In this document: positions 8,611-17,454 of the stretch, piece after piece
Layout of the letters: each line of letters opens with the position of its first letter
Position numbering within the stretch: position 1 is the first letter of the stretch
Source: Cytobacillus suaedae
Lineage (GTDB): Bacteria > Bacillota > Bacilli > Bacillales > Bacillaceae_L
Length of the DNA stretch: 64,000 nt
NCBI GenBank assembly: GCA_014960805.1
Contig: CP063163.1
Location: forward strand, 2,002,001-2,066,000
Direction of reading: 5' to 3'
Notes under the pieces: generated by a model
The model's input: the letters and a program-made list of their open reading frames with translations, nothing else
Told to the model about the DNA's origin: nothing
Database searches by the model: none
Made by a program: the position numbers and the translations under genes

Positions 8611-9564
8611 ATGGGGAAAATAGCATTTATTTTTCCTGGTCAGGGATCTCAAACGGTAGGAATGGGGAAACAACTAGCTGAAAAGTATCCGAACGTTGCA
8701 AGCACTTTTGAGAAAGCAGATTCCACACTCGAAATCGATCTAACTTCACTAATTTTTGAGGGGCCTCAGGAAACGTTAACATTAACAGCAAATGCTCAAC
8801 CTGCATTATTAACAACCAGCATTGCCATTTTAGAAAAGTTTAAAGAAGCCAACATCGTTCCGGATTTCGTGGCAGGACATAGTTTAGGAGAATATTCAGC
8901 CCTTGTTACAGCTGGTGCACTTTCCTTTGAAGATGCTGTCTATGCTGTGCGTAAACGAGGGGAACTTATGGAAGAAGCTGTTCCTGCAGGTGTAGGGACT
9001 ATGGCAGCTGTCCTAGGAATGGATAGCCAAGTATTAAAACAGATAACTGATCAGATTACTTTTGAAGGGAATTCTGTTCAATTAGCGAATTTAAATTGTC
9101 CAGGACAAATCGTAATATCTGGGACGGTTGAAGGAGTTTCTCTTGCCTCTCAACTGGCAAAGGAGAAAGGTGCTAAACGAGTTATTCCGCTTGATGTAAG
9201 TGGCCCTTTTCATTCTGCACTAATGGAGCCTGCTGCTAAAAGGTTTTCTGATGTTTTAGAAGGTCTAGACATTAACAATGCAAGTGTACCAGTAATCTCA
9301 AACGTAACAGCAGGCCCGATTACTGATGCTAATGAAATAAAAGCCAAGCTTATTGAACAACTGTATTCACCAGTTCTATGGGAGAATTCCGTTGAAACAC
9401 TCGTTGAGCTTGGTGTAGATACATTTATTGAAATTGGTCCCGGAAAAGTTTTATCTGGATTAGTAAAAAAAGTAAATCGTAAACTGACTACGTATTCCAT
9501 AAATGATGAGGAGTCATTGGTATCAACGATTGAATCAATTAAGGGGGAAACTCAGAATGCTTAA
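8611..9564 (+). CDS. fabD: Malonyl-CoA:ACP transacylase
   Basis: A 317-residue enzyme that loads malonyl groups from CoA onto acyl carrier protein for chain elongation. The catalytic serine is Ser91 in GHSLGEY (89-95), preceded by the N-terminal GQGSQ at 10-14; the catalytic histidine lies in the GPFHS segment near residue 200. The ATG follows GAAGGAGGGGG. The gene overlaps fabG by eight bases, so the two are likely translated together. It belongs to the FapR operon plsX-fabD-fabG. Confidence 0.96.
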   Translation: MGKIAFIFPGQGSQTVGMGKQLAEKYPNVASTFEKADSTLEIDLTSLIFEGPQETLTLTANAQPALLTTSIAILEKFKEANIVPDFVAGHSLGEYSALVTAGALSFEDAVYAVRKRGELMEEAVPAGVGTMAAVLGMDSQVLKQITDQITFEGNSVQLANLNCPGQIVISGTVEGVSLASQLAKEKGAKRVIPLDVSGPFHSALMEPAAKRFSDVLEGLDINNASVPVISNVTAGPITDANEIKAKLIEQLYSPVLWENSVETLVELGVDTFIEIGPGKVLSGLVKKVNRKLTTYSINDEESLVSTIESIKGETQNA

Positions 9565-10297
9565 TGGTAAGGTTGCGTTAGTTACTGGAGCCTCTAGAGG
9601 AATAGGCCGTGCAATCGCGGTGGAATTAGCAAGACAAGGTGCAAACGTTGCAGTTAATTACTCAGGTAGTGAAGCAAAGGCTAATGAAGTAGTTGATGAA
9701 ATAAAGGCACTAGGAAGAGAATCAATTGCCATTCAATCTAATGTTGGAGATAGTGACTCTGTTCAAAATATGGTTAAAGAAGTCATTTCTACCTTTGGTA
9801 CGATTGATATATTAGTGAACAATGCTGGAATTACTAGAGATAACCTGCTTATGAGAATGAAAGAGGATGAATGGGATGATGTAATTAACATCAATCTAAA
9901 AGGTGTCTTTAATTGTACTAAAGCAGTTACGAGGCAAATGATGAAGCAACGATCAGGGAGAATCGTAAACATTGCATCTATTGTTGGTGTAAGTGGTAAC
10001 CCTGGTCAGGCGAATTATGTTGCAGCAAAAGCTGGTGTAATAGGACTAACAAAAACAGCAGCAAAGGAGCTTGCTTCTAGAAATATTACTGTAAATGCAA
10101 TTGCCCCTGGATTTATCACAACTGATATGACAGACAAATTACCTGAAGAGGTAAAAACGGAGATGTTAAAACAAATCCCGTTAGCTAAATTCGGAGAACC
10201 AAAGGATATTGCAAATGTAGTTCTATTCCTTGCATCAGAGCAAAGCAATTATATGACTGGGCAAACCCTCCATGTTGACGGCGGAATGGTTATGTAA
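9557..10297 (+). CDS. fabG: 3-oxoacyl-ACP reductase FabG
   Basis: A 246-residue short-chain dehydrogenase that reduces beta-ketoacyl-ACP with NADPH in fatty acid elongation. The nucleotide-binding TGASRGIG is at residues 10-17, NNAG at 88-91, and the catalytic residues are Ser141, Tyr154 and Lys158 (YVAAK). The ATG at 9557 sits behind AAGGGGGAAA inside the end of fabD; an in-frame upstream ATG at 9503 would add 18 residues that are not part of the family. It is the last gene before the gap to acpP. Confidence 0.96.
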   Translation: MLNGKVALVTGASRGIGRAIAVELARQGANVAVNYSGSEAKANEVVDEIKALGRESIAIQSNVGDSDSVQNMVKEVISTFGTIDILVNNAGITRDNLLMRMKEDEWDDVININLKGVFNCTKAVTRQMMKQRSGRIVNIASIVGVSGNPGQANYVAAKAGVIGLTKTAAKELASRNITVNAIAPGFITTDMTDKLPEEVKTEMLKQIPLAKFGEPKDIANVVLFLASEQSNYMTGQTLHVDGGMVM

Positions 10298-10337
10298 TTT
10301 AGAACATTCATCATAAATTACAAATTATTTCTTGAAC

Positions 10338-10366
10338 TGGTTTTTTAAGCTAATATATTCTATAAT
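10338..10366 (+). promoter_or_regulatory. Candidate promoter of acpP
   Basis: A perfect -10 TATAAT (10361-10366) lies 22 bases before the acpP ATG. The best -35 at 17-base spacing is the weak TGGTTT (10338-10343). An independent acpP promoter is plausible because acyl carrier protein is needed in large amounts. Confidence 0.45.
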
Positions 10367-10388
10367 ACTTGAGGGGAGGTGACCGAAG

Positions 10389-10622
10389 ATGGCAGAAGTT
10401 TTAGAACGTGTAACAAAAATTATCGTAGATCGTTTAGGCGTAGATGAAGCTGAAGTTAAGCTAGAGTCTTCTTTTAAAGATGATCTTGGGGCTGATTCCC
10501 TTGATGTAGTTGAACTTGTTATGGAGCTTGAAGATGAGTTCGATATGGAAATCTCTGATGATGATGCAGAAAAAATCGCAACTGTTGGCGATGCTGTTAA
10601 CTACATAAATAGCCAGCTTTAA
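10389..10622 (+). CDS. acpP: Acyl carrier protein
   Basis: A 77-residue acidic protein that carries growing acyl chains as thioesters. Ser37 in GADSLDVV is the 4'-phosphopantetheine attachment site. It starts at an ATG with a long ribosome binding site (GAGGGGAGGTGA, 10371-10382), consistent with high expression. It is separated from fabG by 91 bases with a candidate promoter and is followed by a strong terminator, so it is probably made both by read-through from the FapR operon and from its own promoter. Confidence 0.97.
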   Translation: MAEVLERVTKIIVDRLGVDEAEVKLESSFKDDLGADSLDVVELVMELEDEFDMEISDDDAEKIATVGDAVNYINSQL

Positions 10623-10634
10623 TCTAGTACACAA

Positions 10635-10673
10635 AAAGTCCCGTAAATTATTACGGGGCTTTCCATATTTTTT
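10635..10673 (+). terminator. Terminator after acpP
   Basis: CCCGTAA (10640-10646) pairs with TTACGGG (10651-10657), extended outward by GU, GC and AU pairs, then T-rich sequence. Confidence 0.85.
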
Positions 10674-10780
10674 AAGTAGGCGGTAACGGATTTTTATAGA
10701 TTTATGATGTGAGGGAATACTAATTCTAAATTACTAACATTTATTTTAGATATATTGTGCAGTGTTTTATGGAGGAAGCT

Positions 10781-11515
10781 ATGATAAAACGAGTGAATCG
10801 CAAAGAGAAAAACAATGTAGGTGCTAAATTTACTACCTTTCAAGAGCAAATTGGCATAACATTTACTAATGAAAAACTACTAATTCAAGCATTTACTCAT
10901 TCATCGTATGTGAATGAGCATCGCAAGAAACCGTATGAAGATAATGAACGGTTAGAATTTTTGGGAGATGCAGTACTAGAGCTTACTATTTCTGAATTCC
11001 TATTTAAAAAATATCCAATTATGAGCGAAGGTGAATTGACAAAGCTCCGTGCTTCGATTGTTTGTGAGCCCTCTTTAGTTTCTTTTGCTAACCAGCTTTC
11101 ATTTGGAGAGTTGGTATTACTAGGCAAAGGTGAAGAATTGACAGGTGGGAGAGCACGACCAGCACTACTTGCCGATGTATTCGAAGCTTTTATTGGTGCA
11201 TTATATTTAGACCAAGGGATTGATAAGGTCTGTGAGTTCTTAGAAAAAGTTGTGTTTCCAAAAATAAATGAAGGTGCTTTTTCTCATGTGATGGATTACA
11301 AAAGTCAGTTGCAAGAACTCATTCAACGTGACGCACGTGGAATGCTTGAGTATAAAGTTTTACAAGAAAAAGGCCCTGCACATAATCGTGAGTTTATGTC
11401 TAGAGTTTCCCTTGAAGGTGAAGAGCTTGGCATTGGGATTGGTAAATCAAAAAAAGAAGCAGAACAGAAGGCTGCTCAGGTTGCTTTGAAGGTGTTACTA
11501 GAAAAAATGAAATAA
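10781..11515 (+). CDS. rnc: Ribonuclease III
   Basis: A 244-residue double-stranded-RNA endonuclease that processes rRNA and, in Bacillus, scRNA and phage toxin antisense duplexes. The signature [10 protein letters not shown] is at residues 56-65 and provides the catalytic acidic residues. The C-terminal dsRNA-binding domain covers about 170-242 (from [10 protein letters not shown]). In-frame ATGs exist at 10757 and 10769, but only the ATG at 10781 follows GGAGGAA at proper spacing. It precedes smc and ftsY, as in B. subtilis, but a terminator separates it from smc. Confidence 0.95.
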   Translation: MIKRVNRKEKNNVGAKFTTFQEQIGITFTNEKLLIQAFTHSSYVNEHRKKPYEDNERLEFLGDAVLELTISEFLFKKYPIMSEGELTKLRASIVCEPSLVSFANQLSFGELVLLGKGEELTGGRARPALLADVFEAFIGALYLDQGIDKVCEFLEKVVFPKINEGAFSHVMDYKSQLQELIQRDARGMLEYKVLQEKGPAHNREFMSRVSLEGEELGIGIGKSKKEAEQKAAQVALKVLLEKMK

Positions 11516-11521
11516 AATCAT

Positions 11522-11553
11522 AATCCCCCTGTCATAGGGGGATTTGTTATTTC
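11522..11553 (+). terminator. Terminator after rnc
   Basis: AATCCCCCT (11522-11530) pairs perfectly with AGGGGGATT (11536-11544), then a moderately T-rich tail. Confidence 0.85.
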
Positions 11554-11663
11554 ATCAATTTCCAATATCCACATCAAAAAAACATCTTAATAACACCCGT
11601 ATTTATGATAAAATATGTTAGAATTCATAGATTACATATTAATTATGCATAAGGGGGAGACTT

Positions 11664-14600
11664 ATGTTCCTCAAACGTTTAGATATTGTTGGTTTCAAAT
11701 CATTTGCTGAGAGAATTGCAATTGATTTTGTTCCAGGGGTTACAGCAGTAGTCGGACCAAATGGAAGTGGCAAAAGTAATATAACAGACGCAATGAGATG
11801 GGTATTAGGAGAGCAATCTGTTAAATCATTACGTGGTGCAAAAATGGAGGATATTATCTTTGGAGGTAGTGACTCTAGAAAAGCATTGAATATAGCAGAG
11901 GTTACCCTAACTTTAGATAATGAAGATTACTTTTTACCGATTGATTATCACGAGGTGAGCGTTACAAGAAGAGTGTTTCGCTCTGGTGATAGTGAGTTTT
12001 TTATTAACAAACAGTCCTGTCGCCTTAAGGATATTGTGGATCTTTTCATGGATTCTGGCCTTGGAAGAGAAGCATTCTCAATCATAAGTCAGGGGAAAGT
12101 TGAAGAAATTTTAAGTAGTAAGGCAGAAGAACGTAGAAGTATCTTTGAAGAGGCTGCTGGTGTTTTAAAATATAAAAACCGCAAGAAAAAGGCAGAATAT
12201 AAGCTTGCAGAAACTCAGGAAAATGTAAATAGAGTTAATGATATCTTGCATGAGCTTGAAGCTCAGGTAGAACCTTTGAAGATTCAGGCTTCGATTGCAA
12301 AGGATTACCTACAGAAGAAAGAGGACCTTGAAAATATTGAAGTAGCACTAACTGTCTATGAAATTGAGGACTTTCATGCAAAATGGGAAAGTTATAATCA
12401 ACAAATTGAGCTTCATAAACGTCAGGAAATAGAGCTTTCGGCTGATTTACAGACGAAGGAAGCAGAAATAGAACAGGTACGTAATCATATAGATGCACTT
12501 GATGAATCTATAAATGATTTACAGCAGGTCTTGTTAAAAGTCAGTGAAGAGCTAGAAAAGTTAGAGGGTCGTAAGGAAGTCCTAAAAGAAAGAAAAAAGA
12601 ATGCTCATCAAAATAAAGAACAATTATACAATCTTGCTTCTGATCTTAAACAGAAGCAAGAACAATTAACGATTGCCCGCGAATCTGAAAATGAACTTCT
12701 ACACAAGTTAACAACAGAAGTTAAAAGTATAAAGGATTCATTGAAAGATAAACAAGTTTTGCTAGCGGGGCAAGACCAGAACATTGAAGAAAAGCTTGAA
12801 GATTTAAAAAGTGAATATATTGAATTGCTAAATAAACAGGCAACTTCACGAAATGAATTGAAATATCTCAAGGAACAAATGAAGCAGCAAGATGAAAAAA
12901 ATAATAGACTAGTTGAAACAAATCAGAAATACATTAAAGAACGAGAGTACATTAGTGGAGAAAAATCACGACTTACTTCTGATTTATCTAAACTTGAAGA
13001 ACGCCTAAATCAGCAAATCGCTTCTTATAGAGAAGAACAAGCTAAGTTCGAAAATTTAAAGGCAAACTATCAAAAGAAAGAAACAACACTCTATCAAGCA
13101 TATCAGTTCCTACAACAGACCAAATCCCGTAAGGAAATGCTTGAGGAAATGCAGGATGATTATGCAGGCTTCTTCCAAGGTGTAAAAGAGGTATTACATG
13201 CGGCTAGAGAAGATAAGCTTTCAGGTATTGAAGGGGCAATCGCTGAGTTAATTAATGTACCAAAAGAATATGAAACGGCAATGGAAATTGCATTAGGTGG
13301 AGCTACACAGCATATTGTTGTCGATAATGAACAAAATGGTAGACAAGCTATTAATTACTTAAAACAGCATTCATTTGGACGAGCTACATTTTTGCCACTA
13401 ACGGTTGTTAAAGAGCGAACGATTCCATCTACCCAATTACAAACATTAAAGGGGCATTCTGCTTTTATAGGTGTTGCTTCCGATTTAATCTCTTTCGATA
13501 ATAAATATCATTCTGTGATTACGAATCTACTAGGAACAGTCATTGTTACGAATGATTTAAAAGGAGCAAACGAATTAGCTCGTCTCTGTAACTATCGTTT
13601 CCGTCTTGTGACATTGGAGGGAGATGTGGTTAATCCAGGTGGATCCATGACAGGTGGAGCGGTTAAACAAAAATCGAATTCTTTATTAAGTCGTGGTCGT
13701 GAGTTAGAGGACATTTCCCAAAAACTTTCATATATGGAAGAGAAAACTGCAACGCTAGAGGAGAATGTTAAACAATTAAAACAGTCCATTTCAACACAAG
13801 AAGTTACCGTGGCAGAATTAAGGGAAGCTGGGGAAGCTCTACGTATTGAGCAGCAAAAGATGAAAGGTGATCTTCGAGAGGTTGAGTTTAAAGAGAAAAA
13901 TGCGAATGAGCATCTATCCCTTTATGATCAGGAAAGACTGATGTCTGAATATGAAAATAAAAAAATGTCAGACCGAATTGTTGAGCTAGAAACAATGCTA
14001 GAGACAGTTACTTCCGAAATAGCGAATCTTGATAAGAGCATTAGTCAACTAAATCTTCAAAAAAATAACCAGCAAACTTCTAAGGAATCTCTTCAGTCAG
14101 AAATTACTGACATAAAGGTGTTGCTTGCTGGAAAATTACAGTCAGCAGAAAATCAGCAAGAGAAGCTTCAAAAAATGACTGAGGAACTCGAGGAAACTGT
14201 TGCCAAGTACAAAGAGACAACTGAAGATTTGAATCTTCTAACTAGTGAAATGACAACAAATAGCTCAGGTGAAGAAGAACTTGAAATTGCTGCAAAACGA
14301 AAGTTAAGCGATAAAACAGAGACCATTCAACTTATCGCAAGTCGAAGGGAACAGAGATTGCAGCTTCAAACAAAACTAGAAGACCTTGAACGAGAAGTAA
14401 AGGAAGAGAAACGAAATTATAAACAATTAGTCGATATCTTAAAAGATGAAGAAGTGAAGATGAATCGATTAGATGTGGAATTAGAAAATCGCTTATCACA
14501 GCTACGCGAAGAATACTTGTTAACATATGAAGCTGCAAAGGAAAAATATCCTCTCCAAATTGAAGTAGGAGAAGCAAGAAAGAAAGTAAAGCTCATAAAA

Positions 14601-15230
14601 TTAGCAATTGAGGAACTCGGCACGGTTAACTTGGGTGCAATTGATGAATATGATAGAGTTTCAGAACGTTATGAATTCTTAATTGAGCAAAAGAATGATC
14701 TGCAAGAAGCAAAAGATACACTCTATAAGGTTATTGATGAGATGGATGATGAAATGAAAAAGCGTTTCAATGAAACGTTTACTAGTATCCGATCACACTT
14801 TGAACCAGTTTTTCAGGCGTTATTCGGCGGTGGTAGAGCGGACTTGCGTTTATCGGATCCATCTGATTTACTTAATACTGGTGTCGATATAGTTGCTCAG
14901 CCGCCTGGAAAAAAACTACAAAATTTAGGGTTGCTTTCTGGAGGAGAGAGAGCATTAACGGCTATTGCATTATTATTCTCGATTTTAAAGGTAAGACCAG
15001 TTCCATTTTGTGTACTAGATGAGGTAGAAGCAGCTCTTGACGAAGCGAATGTGTTTCGCTTTGCCCAATATTTAAAGAACTTTAGTAGTGATACACAATT
15101 CATTGTTATCACGCACCGTAAAGGTACAATGGAAGAGGCGGATGTTCTCTATGGAGTAACGATGCAAGAATCTGGTGTTTCCAAACTAGTTTCTGTAAGA
15201 CTTGAAGATACAAAGGAATTAGTGAAATAG
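11664..15230 (+). CDS. smc: Chromosome segregation ATPase SMC
   Basis: A 1188-residue condensin ATPase that, with ScpA and ScpB, is loaded at ParB-parS sites and extrudes DNA loops. The N-terminal head has Walker A GPNGSGKSN at about 32-40. Two long coiled coils flank a hinge domain at about 510-670 with the glycine-rich NPGGSMTGG near its end. The C-terminal head carries the ABC signature LSGGE near 1091-1095 and Walker B FCVLDEVEAALDEAN from about 1117. Length matches B. subtilis Smc (1186). The ATG follows AAGGGGGAGA. ftsY follows after 27 bases. Confidence 0.98.
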   Translation: MFLKRLDIVGFKSFAERIAIDFVPGVTAVVGPNGSGKSNITDAMRWVLGEQSVKSLRGAKMEDIIFGGSDSRKALNIAEVTLTLDNEDYFLPIDYHEVSVTRRVFRSGDSEFFINKQSCRLKDIVDLFMDSGLGREAFSIISQGKVEEILSSKAEERRSIFEEAAGVLKYKNRKKKAEYKLAETQENVNRVNDILHELEAQVEPLKIQASIAKDYLQKKEDLENIEVALTVYEIEDFHAKWESYNQQIELHKRQEIELSADLQTKEAEIEQVRNHIDALDESINDLQQVLLKVSEELEKLEGRKEVLKERKKNAHQNKEQLYNLASDLKQKQEQLTIARESENELLHKLTTEVKSIKDSLKDKQVLLAGQDQNIEEKLEDLKSEYIELLNKQATSRNELKYLKEQMKQQDEKNNRLVETNQKYIKEREYISGEKSRLTSDLSKLEERLNQQIASYREEQAKFENLKANYQKKETTLYQAYQFLQQTKSRKEMLEEMQDDYAGFFQGVKEVLHAAREDKLSGIEGAIAELINVPKEYETAMEIALGGATQHIVVDNEQNGRQAINYLKQHSFGRATFLPLTVVKERTIPSTQLQTLKGHSAFIGVASDLISFDNKYHSVITNLLGTVIVTNDLKGANELARLCNYRFRLVTLEGDVVNPGGSMTGGAVKQKSNSLLSRGRELEDISQKLSYMEEKTATLEENVKQLKQSISTQEVTVAELREAGEALRIEQQKMKGDLREVEFKEKNANEHLSLYDQERLMSEYENKKMSDRIVELETMLETVTSEIANLDKSISQLNLQKNNQQTSKESLQSEITDIKVLLAGKLQSAENQQEKLQKMTEELEETVAKYKETTEDLNLLTSEMTTNSSGEEELEIAAKRKLSDKTETIQLIASRREQRLQLQTKLEDLEREVKEEKRNYKQLVDILKDEEVKMNRLDVELENRLSQLREEYLLTYEAAKEKYPLQIEVGEARKKVKLIKLAIEELGTVNLGAIDEYDRVSERYEFLIEQKNDLQEAKDTLYKVIDEMDDEMKKRFNETFTSIRSHFEPVFQALFGGGRADLRLSDPSDLLNTGVDIVAQPPGKKLQNLGLLSGGERALTAIALLFSILKVRPVPFCVLDEVEAALDEANVFRFAQYLKNFSSDTQFIVITHRKGTMEEADVLYGVTMQESGVSKLVSVRLEDTKELVK

Positions 15231-15257
15231 TTTTTGACGAAAGGAAAGATACCTAAG

Positions 15258-16253
15258 ATGAGCTTTTTTAAGAAATTAAAAGACAAGATTACTAAGCAAA
15301 CAGATTCGGTAAGCGAAAAGTTTAAAGAGGGCTTATCTAAAACAAGAAATTCATTTTCTGAAAAAGTAAATGATCTTGTGGCGAGATATCGAAAAGTAGA
15401 TGAAGACTTTTTTGAAGAGTTAGAAGAAATCTTGATTGGTGCAGATGTTGGCGTATCGACTGTTATGGAATTAATCGACCAGCTTAAAACAGAAGTGAAA
15501 AGACGTAACATTCAAGATACGAAAGAAGTACAAGCAGTTATCTCCGAAAAACTTGTAGACATCTATCAAGGTGGAACTATAGAGTCTTCTGATTTAAATA
15601 TTCAATCAGAAGGCTTAACGGTTATTCTAATTGTAGGTGTTAATGGTGCAGGGAAAACGACTACAATTGGGAAGCTAGCTAATCGCTTGAAAAATGAAGG
15701 GAAAACCGTATTACTAGCAGCTGGAGATACATTTAGGGCTGGTGCCATCGATCAACTTGAAGTTTGGGGTGATCGTGTAGGTGTTGATGTGATTAAGCAA
15801 TCGGAAGGATCAGATCCTGCGGCTGTTATGTTTGATGCAGTACAGGCTGCTAAATCTCGTAATGTAGATGTGCTCTTATGTGATACGGCTGGCCGACTAC
15901 AAAATAAGGTTAACCTTATGAAAGAACTAGAAAAGGTAAAGCGTGTTATTGAACGTGAGCTTCCAGGTGCTCCACACGAAGTTCTACTCGTGCTTGATGC
16001 TACTACAGGGCAAAATGCAATGGCACAAGCGAAAACCTTTTCTGAGGCGACAAATGTATCAGGTATTGTATTAACGAAACTAGACGGTACAGCAAAAGGC
16101 GGAATTGTACTTGCCATTCGTAATGAACTTAAAATTCCAGTTAAATTCGTGGGTCTGGGAGAAAAAGTAGACGATTTACAACAATTTGACCCAGAACAAT
16201 ATGTCTATGGTTTATTTTCGGATCTAATTGAAAAAGAACCTGAGGCGGAATAA
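15258..16253 (+). CDS. ftsY: SRP receptor GTPase FtsY
   Basis: A 331-residue signal recognition particle receptor that docks Ffh-ribosome complexes at the membrane. The N-terminal NG-domain helices begin MSFFKKLKDKI and carry no acidic A-domain, as is usual in Bacillus. G1 GVNGAGKT is at 127-134, followed by DTAGR, TKLDGTAKGG and the C-terminal GLGEKVDDL. A TTG at 15234 is in frame, but the ATG at 15258 follows GAAAGGAAAG and gives the family N-terminus. It is likely co-transcribed with smc and ends at a terminator. Confidence 0.97.
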   Translation: MSFFKKLKDKITKQTDSVSEKFKEGLSKTRNSFSEKVNDLVARYRKVDEDFFEELEEILIGADVGVSTVMELIDQLKTEVKRRNIQDTKEVQAVISEKLVDIYQGGTIESSDLNIQSEGLTVILIVGVNGAGKTTTIGKLANRLKNEGKTVLLAAGDTFRAGAIDQLEVWGDRVGVDVIKQSEGSDPAAVMFDAVQAAKSRNVDVLLCDTAGRLQNKVNLMKELEKVKRVIERELPGAPHEVLLVLDATTGQNAMAQAKTFSEATNVSGIVLTKLDGTAKGGIVLAIRNELKIPVKFVGLGEKVDDLQQFDPEQYVYGLFSDLIEKEPEAE

Positions 16254-16262
16254 GAATAATTT

Positions 16263-16319
16263 AAGGGTGTGTCCAAAAAAGCCAACTAGATTGACTTTAA
16301 GGAGCACTCTTATTTTTTA
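16263..16319 (+). terminator. Terminator after ftsY
   Basis: AAGGGTGTGTCC (16263-16274) folds against GGAGCACTCTT (16301-16311) with a GU wobble and one bulge, followed by ATTTTTT. The loop is long (26 bases). Confidence 0.6.
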
Positions 16320-16385
16320 AGGCTAAAGACTCAATAAATTAAAATTTTGGGTTGTCTAAGTTTAGAGCCGTTGATTTCCGGTCCA

Positions 16386-16571
16386 GGCACTTGCTTTCCG
16401 CGGGGAATTATGAAAAAGCCCAACTGCCGGCTTTTTTATGGGCAAATTCCCATCGGGTAGGAAGTCGAGGGTTATTTTCAGTAGCGTGAAAAAACTACCT
16501 CCTCAACGTTCCGTTTGCGGTGTCTCGACCTTTCCTCTACTTCCCGCAGGAGTCAAGTGCCTTTCCCTCCA
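16386..16571 (-). repeat. Intergenic repeat copy B, inverted and with a divergent interior
   Basis: This is the same family as 46-161 but on the opposite strand. Its left end has CTTTCCGCGG (16394-16403), its right end GCAGGAGTC (16546-16554) and TCAAGTGCC, and the flank CTCCAATC matches copy A. It is about 70 bases longer than copy A, and the interior beyond CTACCTCCTC (16495-16504) does not match. Within the extra part AAAAAGCC (16413-16420) pairs with GGCTTTTT (16429-16436), a bidirectional terminator-like hairpin. No credible gene is present. Confidence 0.65.
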
Positions 16572-16680
16572 ATCAACTATGTGATTTTAAATTAATACCA
16601 TCAACAAACCAATATAACAACAGTAAAGTTTTTCAGAGAAAACTATGAACTAATTCCCCTATTTTCAGAGTTGAGTTATT

Positions 16681-16790
16681 CGCTAAAGTCTACTAGACTC
16701 CTGCGGGAGTAAGGTTCAGGGGAGGTCCCACAGGAGCAGAGCGACGAGGAGGCTCCCCGAATCGCCCGCGGAAAGCGAGTGGATTTTAGC
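16681..16790 (+). repeat. Intergenic repeat copy C
   Basis: This copy runs in the same orientation as copy A and has the same landmarks: GACTCCTGC (16696-16704), GAGGAGGCTC (16746-16755) and CCGCGGAAAG (16766-16775). Its ends form an inverted repeat, GCTAAAGTCTACT against AGTGGATTTTAGC, matching at 11 of 13 positions. The terminal sequences differ from copies A and B while the core is conserved, so the ends may coevolve to keep the stem. Confidence 0.7.
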
Positions 16791-16868
16791 AAATAACACA
16801 CTATGTATTTATACATACTGTTTCATTTTAAGATAACCATAATCACATTATGTAAACTAAAACTAGTA

Positions 16869-17016
16869 TGTCCAGCTTCGGGAGCCCAGCGTCTAGTGGT
16901 CTTCGCCTCTCTTCCATGCGATAAGTCAACATCGAATCGCTTCGCTCTTCGTGTTTCCTTTATCTCATGCAGAGCGACTCAGTCCATACGCCGCTGAACG
17001 GGCTCCCTCCGCATTT
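16869..17016 (+). repeat. Second intergenic repeat type with inverted ends
   Basis: About 148 bases that open with TGTCCAGCTTCGGGAGCC and close with CGCTGAACGGGCTCC and CTCCGCATTTC. GGAGCC (16881-16886) pairs with GGCTCC (17001-17006), and CAGCG with CGCTG just inside. I recognise this architecture from a repeat common between genes of Bacillus-type genomes that typically begins TGTCTAGCTCCAGCGCC and ends with a CTGAACG segment. No coding function is visible. It ends 21 bases before the ylxM promoter. Confidence 0.55.
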
Positions 17017-17037
17017 CGGCTATGACAAGAAAAAAAC

Positions 17038-17066
17038 TTGACATTAAAACCCTATGCTTGTAAACT
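17038..17066 (+). promoter_or_regulatory. Sigma A promoter of ylxM-ffh
   Basis: Perfect -35 TTGACA (17038-17043), 17 bases, then TAAACT (17061-17066). It lies immediately downstream of the repeat block and 44 bases before the ylxM start, so ylxM-ffh is a separate unit from smc-ftsY. Confidence 0.72.
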
Positions 17067-17109
17067 ATTTACTTGTAAAGGCAATTCACTTAACAAGGGG
17101 GGAGCCACC

Positions 17110-17442
17110 ATGCTTGAAAAAACGACTCGAATAAATTATCTTTTTGATTTTTACCAGTCGTTACTAACACCCAAGCAACGGAGCTACATGAGCTTATATT
17201 ATTTAGACGACTTTTCCCTAGGTGAAATTGCAGAAGAATATGAAGTTAGTCGTCAAGCAGTATATGATAATATAAGACGTACCGAAGTAATGCTTGAAGA
17301 GTATGAAGAAAAGCTGTTACTATTTCAAAAATTTCAAGAGCGTCAACAATTGTTTCAACAGCTTAAACATCTTTCTAATAAGGAAGCTACTGTTAAGAAT
17401 GAGCTTTTGAATATAATTGAAAGACTTGAGAAATTAGATTAG
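17110..17442 (+). CDS. ylxM: UPF0122 protein YlxM, SRP-associated
   Basis: A 110-residue protein of the YlxM/UPF0122 family. It has a sigma-70 region 4-like helix-turn-helix (about residues 18-60, with [23 protein letters not shown]) and a C-terminal coiled segment. The family is encoded next to ffh in many Firmicutes, and the streptococcal homologue has been reported to modulate SRP activity; DNA binding has not been shown for this protein. The ATG at 17110 follows AAGGGGGGAG; an upstream in-frame ATG at 17038 would overlap the promoter. ffh begins 12 bases after the stop codon. Confidence 0.93.
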   Translation: MLEKTTRINYLFDFYQSLLTPKQRSYMSLYYLDDFSLGEIAEEYEVSRQAVYDNIRRTEVMLEEYEEKLLLFQKFQERQQLFQQLKHLSNKEATVKNELLNIIERLEKLD

Positions 17443-17454
17443 GGGGCGGCATAT

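Noticed and set aside
16803-16997. A 64-codon reading frame upstream of ylxM
   Set aside because: It lies across repeat C/D sequence, has no ribosome binding site and encodes no recognisable protein.
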